Origin: Discostella pseudostelligera
Lineage: Eukaryota; Bacillariophyta; Thalassiosirophyceae; Thalassiosirales; Thalassiosiraceae
Assembly: GCA_036940085.1 (NCBI GenBank)
Contig: JALLBK010000605.1
Span: 1 to 17,815 of the forward strand
Reading direction: 5' to 3'
DNA length: 17,815 nt
The notes below the pieces were generated by a model. That model did no database searches. It saw only the letters and a list, made by a program, of their open reading frames with translations, and was not told the DNA's origin. The position numbers and the translations under genes are program-made. Of the stretch, positions 8,215-15,583 are shown one piece after another. The stretch's first letter is position 1, and each line of letters starts with the position of its first letter.

Positions 8215-9414
8215 CTACCGCTTGCAACTATTACTATTGAAAGACAGTTTATCAAACTCTTCAACCAGCTCATTGCATCGTTTGTTGTTCCATTCCTTCA
8301 TCGACCTTTCTACTTCTTCATATTTCATCTTTGCAATCATGTTCCTTTTATACTGCCAGAACGGTGCAGCTAGTCGCTTCGATCGAAGTTGGTATATGTG
8401 CTTGCGAAAAACATCTAGTGGGAAGTCTTGGTACTCTCTCCTGGATTTCCATAGCGCCATAGGCTTCAATTCCTTTGCCCGACCACTCTCTTCGTCTTCC
8501 TGAAGAAATTCAGAAGCTTTGTGCATGTCCCAAAATGGGTAACCCCTTGTCATTGTATTGCATCTCGGAAGTTTCAGCATATCATCCTGGTATGCTTTGT
8601 ATTCGTCGCGGATTGATTGCTTTCGTTTGTCAGTCCGAATCACCATGTTTTTGTAGTATTCTTTGAACTTTTCCAATTCATACTGTTGAAAGAGTTCATC
8701 TGATTGCCATATTTCTGCTACCGACATGCGAGCTAGTGCGGTAGAGGACACATCATTCATGAGAAGCGAAAAAAGTAGTGAGTATGCTTTGCTCACATTA
8801 TTGACACTAGTGTACCATTTCTCCACCTTGCTCTTCTGGTGGCCTCCAGCATTTTGTTCGAATGGTCCAGTTTTGTTGTCTAGATGCGTCAATAATAATT
8901 TCATATTCTCTCTGAAGCGGCATGGCTTGTATTTATTGCCCGCATACTTTTGAAGAAGTGTATTGAAATTGACATTCCGAAAGTTACCGGCAGTGTATTG
9001 GCCAACATAAAGGTGAATATCAGATGTAGGATCCGACAATTCATCTATGATCCTCGTTTTTGCAGTGCTTTTACCCCACGGGGTTGGTGGCTGGTCATCA
9101 TTGAATTTATCACCGTCGAGTTGATTCGACGGGGATATGGATGGCGATGTTGTGATTGCGATGTTGTCTGAGACCTTCTGAGGCGATCGGCGGAAGGAAT
9201 TAACATGCTGAAGTTTAACGTTGCTTGCAATGTCGTCCAATTGTTCATAGTCTGAAATGCTATCGATAGAGGACAAGGAGGAGGAGGAACATTCATCGTC
9301 GTCATCGGAGTAATCGCCGTTGTCTCCTCTCCAAGTATTCCATGTTGTATACTTGAAACTCTGCTTCTGTATCGGCAATCTCCTCTGATAGTAGGAACCA
9401 TTAGCTAGCCTCAT
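8215..9414 (-). CDS. Unrecognised element-borne protein, 399 aa, start inside the inverted arm
   Basis: I do not recognise the family with certainty. The protein starts at the ATG ending at 9414 and has a basic N-terminus (1-30), an acidic Ser/Asp tract (34-62), and a likely folded part from ~110: TPWGKSTAKTRIIDELSD then SDIHLYVGQY (112-140), RFRENMKLLLTHL (167-178), and a long, charged, helical C-terminal region (~195-390) with conserved-looking aromatic pairs (FPLDVFRKHIYQ, AAPFWQYKR). Many Lys/Arg and Trp/Tyr residues suit nucleic-acid binding, and as the gene nearest the terminal array it might bind the ends; this is inference. No DDE triad, zinc-finger spacing or signal peptide is seen. 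It converges with the 854-aa gene (45 bp apart). Codons ~4-47 are duplicated in mirror image at 764-902. Confidence 0.7.
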   Translation of the reverse strand: MRLANGSYYQRRLPIQKQSFKYTTWNTWRGDNGDYSDDDDECSSSSLSSIDSISDYEQLDDIASNVKLQHVNSFRRSPQKVSDNIAITTSPSISPSNQLDGDKFNDDQPPTPWGKSTAKTRIIDELSDPTSDIHLYVGQYTAGNFRNVNFNTLLQKYAGNKYKPCRFRENMKLLLTHLDNKTGPFEQNAGGHQKSKVEKWYTSVNNVSKAYSLLFSLLMNDVSSTALARMSVAEIWQSDELFQQYELEKFKEYYKNMVIRTDKRKQSIRDEYKAYQDDMLKLPRCNTMTRGYPFWDMHKASEFLQEDEESGRAKELKPMALWKSRREYQDFPLDVFRKHIYQLRSKRLAAPFWQYKRNMIAKMKYEEVERSMKEWNNKRCNELVEEFDKLSFNSNSCKR

Positions 9415-9488
9415 GATGATCTGCTGAGCATCACGGTGTACTATGTGGGCGATGGTTAAACTAAATCATGATGATGGGATGAGGCCAT
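9274..9488 (-). repeat. Right inverted arm (counterpart of 121-178 and 764-902)
   Basis: 9274-9405 equals the reverse complement of 764-902 with small indels, and 9411-9488 equals that of 121-178 with an extra ~20 bp. On this side the two blocks are only 5 bp apart, whereas on the left they are separated by the 585-bp triplet expansion. This arm overlaps the first 47 codons of the 399-aa gene and its 5' flank. Confidence 0.8.
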
Positions 9489-9630
9489 CTTCTAGAGGTA
9501 CGATAGACCATGAAATAATAGTCGATGGAAATGGAAATGATTGCGGTGCATGCAGAAATGTTGGTCGGTAGCAAGTATCACATCTGTCGGTGGCATTATC
9601 AGAAAATTGGCAACGAAATAGAAGTTGTGT

Positions 9631-9676
9631 TTGTGTTGTGACAATGCTGTGAATCAACAACATTGTCACAACACAA
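9631..9676. repeat. Perfect 16-bp hairpin at inner edge of right terminal array
   Basis: TTGTGTTGTGACAATG at 9631-9646 pairs perfectly with CATTGTCACAACACAA at 9661-9676 around a 14-base loop (9647-9660) that itself contains one GCTGTGA-like unit. It marks the point where the repeat units reverse orientation, from GCTGTGA on the inner side to TCACAGC on the outer side. Confidence 0.75.
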
Positions 9677-9787
9677 TCACAGCATAATCACAGCATTGTC
9701 ACAGCAATGTCACAGCACATTCACAGCACATTCACAGCACATTCACAGCAGGTTCACAGCAACTTCACAGCCAATTCACAGCAAATT
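9667..9787 (-). repeat. Right terminal array, eleven 11-bp units
   Basis: Eleven uninterrupted 11-bp units (CACAGC plus five variable bases, the first with CACAAC) run 9667-9677 through 9777-9787. They end at a partial CACA at 9788-9791, after which the periodicity stops abruptly at ATGAGTGAGCG. This places the right end of the element near 9787-9791. The target-site duplication cannot be tested because the left end is outside the window. Confidence 0.85.
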
Positions 9788-9791
9788 CACA

Positions 9792-10242
9792 TGAGTGAGC
9801 GAGGCCGGTATGATGATTTTAGCAAAGATATTTCTCAGAGAAAGAAATACATTTTTTGATTTGTACCGTACCTGGTTTGATTTTCTCATCATGGTTTCTC
9901 ATGTTGGCGAGTGAGATGCCCGATAAGTTCATCTCGTACATAAACTACGTAAATCTTCGCCAAAATTGTGTCCGTCCATGATCTTCCTGTAGATATGTCA
10001 GCACCATCCAAAAATCATCCATCGCCATCACCATCACCACTAGTTCAGTAGAACATAAAAAAATCTGAGATCACAATCACACCATCCACGTTCCACAACA
10101 ACAGCATTCACCGATCACCATCACCATAACCATATATGATCTCAACCATCGACGACGACGGCGGCGGCGGCGGATCTAATCTACAGTAGCACTAGCCCAG
10201 CACTAGCCTCCCTTCCTCCTCTCTCCGTCATTTTCACCCAAG
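9792..10242. other. Upstream region of RbfA gene, no gene
   Basis: This 451-bp stretch separates the element end from the RbfA start. It holds CA/CATCAC-rich simple sequence (about 10017-10135), a GAC/GGC triplet run at 10151-10173 and a CT-rich stretch just before the start codon (about 10206-10240), typical of a 5' leader. No clear TATA box, ORF or RNA gene is seen. Confidence 0.45.
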
Positions 10243-11235
10243 ATGACAGTCAGCATGGCATTTGGCTATTGCATTCTTGCCATCATGATGATGTCACATC
10301 GCCAGGCAGTGGTGGATGCTTTTCTCCTCCTACCGCAATCAGCATTAAATAATTTGCACCTGACCACTACATCGACTGCTACCTCACATTCGGCTACTAC
10401 TGCAAGTGTGGATGATCTACGAAGAATATCACACTTTGCCTCGTCAGCATTAGCGTCATCATCACCAACATCAGATCGAACATCAACTTCTTCCGCGCTA
10501 CACATGGCCTACAACAGCAATAACAGTGGTCGATACAATGACAACAATCAAAGAACGAAACGACAAGAACGTGTAGGACAAGTCGTCCGTACCGAACTAG
10601 CCAACATTTTGCATCGTGGACACATTCAATATCTTAATAATAATAATGCCGCAGCTGATGACGGGGAAGGGTCTGGACCACTGGAAGATGAACTACGACG
10701 ACGCATTAGTATTGTCAATGCCGATGTATCACCTGATTTACGTCGAGCGCGAGTTACCATATCCATTATTGGGAGGAAAGATCGGAAACAATCGGAAATT
10801 ATTGACAAGCGACGTGCATACGCATGGCTCATACGGAATACGAAATCGATTCGACATGCACTGTCATCCAAAATGGCACATATGAAAGGTGGTTCGCCGG
10901 AATTAACCTTTGTCCAGGTCGATGTTGGTGCTGCAGTGGATGTTATGAATTTGATTGATAAGGTTAGCAATGGGTATAAGAGGGAGGATGTGGGTGATGA
11001 GGATTGGAAGAGTATGATGATGGAGATGGAGGACGAGGGTGACGAGGAGGACGAAGATGATGGTTGGATTGATGAAGATGAGGATGAGAATGATGAGGAA
11101 GATGGTGATTGGATTGATGAAGAATCCGAGGAGACCAATAATGATGCAGAAGAAGATGCTGCCGGCGAAGCGGGAGGCGATACAGTATCAGAGGAGGACG
11201 AATGGCTGGATTTTGATGAGGAGGACAAGGAATGA
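10243..11235 (+). CDS. rbfA: Plastid-targeted ribosome-binding factor A (RbfA)
   Basis: RbfA binds the small ribosomal subunit and helps 16S rRNA 5'-end processing and late 30S assembly. The 330-aa protein has an RbfA domain at residues ~107-242: RQERVGQVVRTELANIL, then ISIVNADVSPDLRRARVTIS, AYAWLIRNTKSIRHALSSKM, and the family's closing PELTFVQVD near 219-227. Bacterial RbfA is only ~120 aa. The extra N-terminus has a hydrophobic signal segment (~5-26) ending in VVDA|F with Phe27 after the cleavage site, as in diatom plastid ASAF-type signals, followed by a Ser/Thr-rich transit-like stretch to ~105. The C-terminal ~75 residues are extremely acidic and carry three Trp-(Ile/Leu)-Asp motifs (275-277, 290-292, 321-323). 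A second ATG at 10255 is possible; the first gives the better signal peptide. The gene is convergent with PRORP. Function and plastid location are inferred from homology and targeting features. Confidence 0.9.
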   Translation: MTVSMAFGYCILAIMMMSHRQAVVDAFLLLPQSALNNLHLTTTSTATSHSATTASVDDLRRISHFASSALASSSPTSDRTSTSSALHMAYNSNNSGRYNDNNQRTKRQERVGQVVRTELANILHRGHIQYLNNNNAAADDGEGSGPLEDELRRRISIVNADVSPDLRRARVTISIIGRKDRKQSEIIDKRRAYAWLIRNTKSIRHALSSKMAHMKGGSPELTFVQVDVGAAVDVMNLIDKVSNGYKREDVGDEDWKSMMMEMEDEGDEEDEDDGWIDEDEDENDEEDGDWIDEESEETNNDAEEDAAGEAGGDTVSEEDEWLDFDEEDKE

Positions 11236-11380
11236 TCATGAACAAGGTAGAGCGATGGTTTCGATGGATGATGATCTTCCTCTAAAGTTGACGAAAGACC
11301 AATTCGAGTTGGGGTTAAGCTGAAGAGGATATTATGTTTATCTTTGGTAACTAAGTTCATCTTCAATTGCTTTGTGAGTC
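11236..11380. other. 145-bp convergent 3' region between RbfA and PRORP
   Basis: The stops face each other across 145 bp with no obvious terminator or poly(A) hexamer. Both 3' UTRs must fit here or overlap. Confidence 0.5.
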
Positions 11381-14073
11381 TCATTCCGAGATAATGGGCA
11401 ATCTCAAGCAAAATCTCTCATTGCTAGCCCATTCACTTACGGGGAAATGCCACACCGTTCCACCACTTCCTCCATCACTCTCACTACTGCCAGGATCAAT
11501 ATTGCTCTGTATCTCATCACTAAACAAATCCGCGGCATGGAACCGAATAGTGCGTTCCTCCTTCGAATTTTCAATAAATTCCGTAAAATTGTAATTCACA
11601 ATATGACTACAACACCATCGTCGAAAGGATCGTTCTTCGAGCAATTCCATTTTATGATCACGCATTTTGTCGTTGGTGATTACCATGGGACGCAATCCAG
11701 GATATCGGCCATCGGGGTTGTCTTTTGGGACGTAGATATTGTGTCCGTGGGTAGCGATGGTTTGATTGGATACGCTGGCTAGCATCCAGTCTGATCAAAG
11801 AAGAAGTTGGTACGTCAGTGAAAAAGTTAATTGGTGGATGAACGAGGAGTTGGACAATCGCGGTGTACCAGCTCAAACTTACACAAGTCATCCAAACACA
11901 TTGGTGGAACAACATACATTTGTTCCCTCTCCTTCAATTCCTCCAAATACGCCATCTCCTCCTCTCGCAATACCTGTAGCATCCCCTGTCGTAAATGGAA
12001 TCGTTGTAGCGTATACTTTTGTGGAAAAATTACCAATGGATGCTCGCCCTGTCGTTCCAATGCATTTACCATATGCATGAGTTGGTAGACATTGACTCGT
12101 CCCCATCCAAAGTAGGCCACATTCGCTCCGTCGACAATGGCAGTGTACGGTTTCCCAGACCTCGTATCCAGCCACTCTGAGAATTCTTTCAATATCTGTG
12201 TGGCAAGCTCGGCTTTTTCGGCATTATCGTTTGTCGAGCGTCCCTTCGATGCAAGTTTAGCAGTGTACTCCTTCGACTTCTCACGTGCCATCTCCAATAG
12301 AGTATCGTGGACGTGAACGCGTTGAGATTGCTCCAACACAATAAGGCGTAGGGTAGCACCAGTTGCGGAACAAATGGCACTCTCATTATCTACCAATACT
12401 CGATTGGCAACTAAACTTCCATTTTCGCATCGGGTGGTGGTTATTCTCATTGTTTCTGTATCCGATAGCACATCAAGACCAGATCCATGGAAACCAAGTG
12501 CAAACCCATTGTGCAAAACACGTGCCGACTCTTCCGATATATCTAATACATCCTCGGCCACTTCCGATAGTAATGAATTGAGTAGGTCCGGTCCACATGA
12601 TCGGTTGTACCCCAAATCTTGCGCACCAACAATGCAATTGGAATCGGGTCGGAAATATCCATGTTGTGCCACGGCCGCAATGAAATTGGCGTAAGTGGAA
12701 GCATCCATCTTCACGCGTGATGTCGATCTCATTTTATGATACAATCGTAATGCCGAGTCGATATCTCCCTTTTCGCAGTATAGCCTCAATATGGGACTGG
12801 TAGTACGATGTCGTAATTGTCCATTGGTACTGTCCGTAGCAATACTTTCGAGTAATGCCTCGGCTCCCTGGGCATCACCCCTCCCAACGAGAGATTTCAC
12901 AAGTAAGGTAATTGTCTTTTCAGTGGGGGGATAAATGGCATCATGAAACATGGCTACTTCCGCTGCAATGTCTCTTCGAAGAGCGTTGCTATCCTTCTCC
13001 TTCTTCTCACTATCGTTTTCCTCTTCCTCATTGTCCTCTAAACTAAACACATAGAGATACGTACTCAATGTTCGACTCAATGGTACTAATCCACCCTCCA
13101 ACACTTTCTCCCATGCCACATGCAGTGGTTCCGGAGTAGAGTGCTTAGCACAATGATCGACAAGATGCGCGAGTAGGACTGTGGCCAATTTGTGCTGACT
13201 GGAAGTTAGACCGGTAGCATCGAGGTACATTTGACTTCGTTGACGAAGTTTTTGTCTTGTGTAGGAGAGTGTTGGTGGTAATACTGCTGAATCTCCCTCC
13301 TTTTCGCCATTGCTCGATTGAACACTATTGTCTCCTTTTAATTGGGAGGAAGAAGATTGTTTACCAACATGACCATCAACAACCACTTCTCTTTCAGCAT
13401 CGGCTTTCCCATGATTAGGTGGAGCCAAGAAATGATCAATCTCCCAAATTGGCAATATCCATCGTCGTTCCAACAGTCGTTCCTTCACCACAGCAAGGTC
13501 CGATTCATTTTTACGAAAATCGCGCATAACGTTCCGTTTGGATAATATTTCTTCAATGGCAACTGCGTAGGGTGTGAATTGCGCATTGTCAAAATAATCA
13601 TCGACTTCACCCACGGCGGTATCATCTAGCATGCTTGTTGTAGACGTGGTAGACTCTGATGATGACGACAGCGATAATGGTGATGATTTTGGAGAAGAGG
13701 GCTGTTGGAATGATGACTGTTTCAACGCGACTCTTTCCCTGCGACGTCTACTGGTAGTACCAAATCCGTGCGAAGACGATGTGGTGCAAGTAGATTTTGA
13801 AGGATGGTGGTGTCTACTATTTTGTGTTGGATAGACTAATGACAACGATGACGATGATGACCAACCTATTTTTCTGCGTGGGAGATGATGCATCGATGGA
13901 TTTTGTCTCGGAGGCGGAGCGAACAATACCACGCCATTACCATTATTCAGTTGTGGACCTGAAGTCAACGACGAGGCACCGCAGCTCGCGAATGTGCAAA
14001 AGGATGCAATGAGTGGCAGCGATGGTGGTTTCATAAGTGATATTATTGTTGTTGTTGATGGCCGTAGTAGCAT
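11381..14073 (-). CDS. PRORP: Protein-only RNase P (PRORP), two exons, 866 aa
   Basis: PRORP cleaves 5' leaders from precursor tRNAs without an RNA subunit. Exons 14073-11883 and 11790-11381 join through a GTAAGT...CAG intron and give 866 residues. Residues ~280-510 are helical, with PPR-like pairs (for example 381-411 and 421-450). The NYN metallonuclease domain follows: YTAIVDGANVAYFG (Asp648), CLDDLYWML (Asp728, Asp729; the Tyr codon spans the splice) and ITNDKMRDH (Asp771, Asp775), matching the four catalytic Asp positions of plant PRORPs. The zinc module is seen as AICSATG (Cys568) and, at the C-terminus, TVWHFP (His845) and RFCLRLP (Cys858); the position of the second Cys in the usual CxxC is Thr571. 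The N-terminal ~160 residues are Ser-rich and basic with a hydrophobic stretch (~16-36), suggesting organelle import, though plastid versus mitochondrion is unclear. It is divergent from RRP42 by 176 bp. Confidence 0.93.
11791..11882 (-). other. 92-bp intron in PRORP
   Basis: The minus-strand donor is GTAAGT at 11882-11877 and the acceptor TGATCAG ends at 11791. Phase 1 splicing rebuilds a Tyr codon within DD-L-Y-W, the conserved metal-binding motif. Read-through would give a 17-residue unrelated tail and lose the last catalytic Asp and the zinc ligands. Confidence 0.9.
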
Positions 14074-14249
14074 TCCGTTTCCCTTGGTATGGTATGAGTT
14101 TTGCCCATTCGCCGTCGGTTGGCATTATTTTTCTTCCGCCTTGATGTCGTCTCCCGCCAAGTGTCTGCCACGTGTAAGCATCCGGACATTGCGGTGCACG
14201 AAAGGGACGAACAGACCACAATTGGCAACAACAACACCAACACCTAACG
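14074..14249. promoter_or_regulatory. Bidirectional promoter region PRORP/RRP42 with E2F-like and CACGTG sites
   Basis: Only 176 bp separate the two divergent start codons. The region contains CTCCCGCCAA at 14151-14160 (reverse TTGGCGGGAG, an E2F/DP-like core) and a palindromic CACGTG (E-box/G-box) at 14169-14174. No TATA box is evident. Factor binding is inferred from motif match only. Confidence 0.5.
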
Positions 14250-15548
14250 ATGGTGTCCCCCGCCGAGGCCCACTACATTATTGAATCCTGCTTCTCCGAC
14301 TTTCGAATCGATGGTCGCTCACGTTTGGAACATCGTCCGTACACCGTCTCCAATCGCAAGGTCGGTGCATCTGCACCCTCACCCTCCGCCGTCGACGGCG
14401 CATCTCCTTCTTCTCTAATCTTATCCAATGGCTCCAGTCGCATCCATCTCCCCGGTTCTTCCACTGACATACTCTGCAGTGTCAAGGCTGACTTGGTCCA
14501 TCCCTCGCCATGCAAACCACGTGAAGGTATTGTGGAATTAAATGTCGATTTGTCCCTCTGTGGCAGCGGAGTTGGTGGTGGCATGTTCGATGGTGGCAGC
14601 GGTGGCGGCAGCACACAACAGCGAATGAACAACAATACCTCCTCTTCACGACGAAAAGAACGTGAAGCGGAAAGTCAAATTACTTCTTTACTTCAACGTC
14701 TTATATTACCCCATGCGGTAAATTACACCCAATTGGCCATATTGCCAGGACGGTATGTCTGGAGACTATCGATTGATATTGTAGTATTGCGATGTGATGG
14801 ATGTATATTGGATGCATGCTCTCTTGCTTTACGTGAAGGATTATATAATACAAAGTTGCCATGTGTCAAGAGTGCGGTGATGGAGGGGGTAACGTCGTAT
14901 GTAGAAGGAGAAGGATTCGGTGGAAATAATAGTGGAGACGGTAGTAACAACAAGAATGATTTGATAGTCGATGGGGATATCAAGAACGCCATGCCACCTC
15001 CTGGTGTTGAAAATTGTCCATTGGTGGTGACAGTATCGGTATTGAGTGCCTTTGTTCCACCACCACCATCTTCTACCTCGGACAATACTGCATCATCATC
15101 GTCATCATCCTCACAACGACGACACCAACCACAACGACGTCATTACATTTCCATCATTGACGCTCGTACCGAAGAGGAGGTTTGCGCTTCGTCACATGTA
15201 TGTGTTTCCATTGATCCATATGGTTTGGTATGTGGTGTGCACACGCTGGGTGGCAGTGGTGGTGTCGGCGACGGTCTTGCGGCCGACTCACAGAAGGAGG
15301 GAGTAGCAGACGACAATCTAAATGATGAGATTATGGGAGTATCATCCTCTTCTTCCATGCCCTTGGCAATGTTGGGGGATGTAGTTGCATCAGCGGCAAT
15401 GGCATCCAAGAATTTGTATTCCTTGTTGAATGATACGGGAGAAAGAAATGGTAATAGGACAAAGACCAATAATGTTGTGTCCACTGTTGGCAACGACGAT
15501 GGGAACGACTATGGATATTTACTCAAGGACCATTTTCTAATCCAATAA
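14250..15548 (+). CDS. RRP42: Exosome complex subunit RRP42 (EXOSC7), RNase PH-like
   Basis: RRP42 is one of six RNase PH-fold subunits that form the eukaryotic exosome ring, used in 3' processing and decay of rRNA and other RNAs in the nucleus and cytoplasm; the ring itself is usually catalytically inactive. The 432-aa protein begins with SPAEAHYIIESCFSDFRIDGR (family hallmark RxDGR at 19-23). Next come TDILCSVKADL (72-82), EGIVELNVDLS (92-102), LPGRYVWRLSIDIVVLRCDG (165-184), DACSLALREGLYNTKLPCV (188-206), and in the second half ISIIDARTEEE (300-310) and GLVCGVHTLGGSG (325-337). The length exceeds the ~290 aa of animal EXOSC7 because of Ser/Gly/Asn-rich insertions at ~104-137, 220-245, 270-297 and an extended C-terminus. 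RRP42 is favoured over RRP43 or RRP45 by the SxAEx(x)YI start and the ICGVHTLG-like end. It has no introns. Confidence 0.88.
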   Translation: MVSPAEAHYIIESCFSDFRIDGRSRLEHRPYTVSNRKVGASAPSPSAVDGASPSSLILSNGSSRIHLPGSSTDILCSVKADLVHPSPCKPREGIVELNVDLSLCGSGVGGGMFDGGSGGGSTQQRMNNNTSSSRRKEREAESQITSLLQRLILPHAVNYTQLAILPGRYVWRLSIDIVVLRCDGCILDACSLALREGLYNTKLPCVKSAVMEGVTSYVEGEGFGGNNSGDGSNNKNDLIVDGDIKNAMPPPGVENCPLVVTVSVLSAFVPPPPSSTSDNTASSSSSSSQRRHQPQRRHYISIIDARTEEEVCASSHVCVSIDPYGLVCGVHTLGGSGGVGDGLAADSQKEGVADDNLNDEIMGVSSSSSMPLAMLGDVVASAAMASKNLYSLLNDTGERNGNRTKTNNVVSTVGNDDGNDYGYLLKDHFLIQ

Positions 15549-15583
15549 TTTTTTTTTAACTTGTACATGCATATTCTCTTCTT
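15549..15583. other. 35-bp gap between convergent stops of RRP42 and Rag GTPase
   Basis: The gap is AT-rich with a T9 run at about 15549-15558. It is too short to hold two separate 3' UTRs, so the transcripts almost certainly overlap in antisense. Confidence 0.7.

Noticed and set aside
1..9787. CRISPR array made from the short regular repeats
   Set aside because: The 11-bp units have only 4-5 variable bases between cores, no spacer-length gaps and no cas genes, and the host is eukaryotic.
1..9791. Integrated virus, virophage or Polinton-like element
   Set aside because: No family B polymerase, integrase, packaging ATPase, protease or capsid-like protein is recognisable in the cargo.
10626..11411. 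Minus-strand 261-codon frame over RbfA
   Set aside because: It is the antisense of the acidic tail, giving poly-Ser; the plus-strand RbfA domain is clear.
11827..11882. PRORP ending at the stop at 11827 (748 aa)
   Set aside because: That end uses intron sequence and lacks the last catalytic Asp and zinc ligands; splicing restores them exactly.
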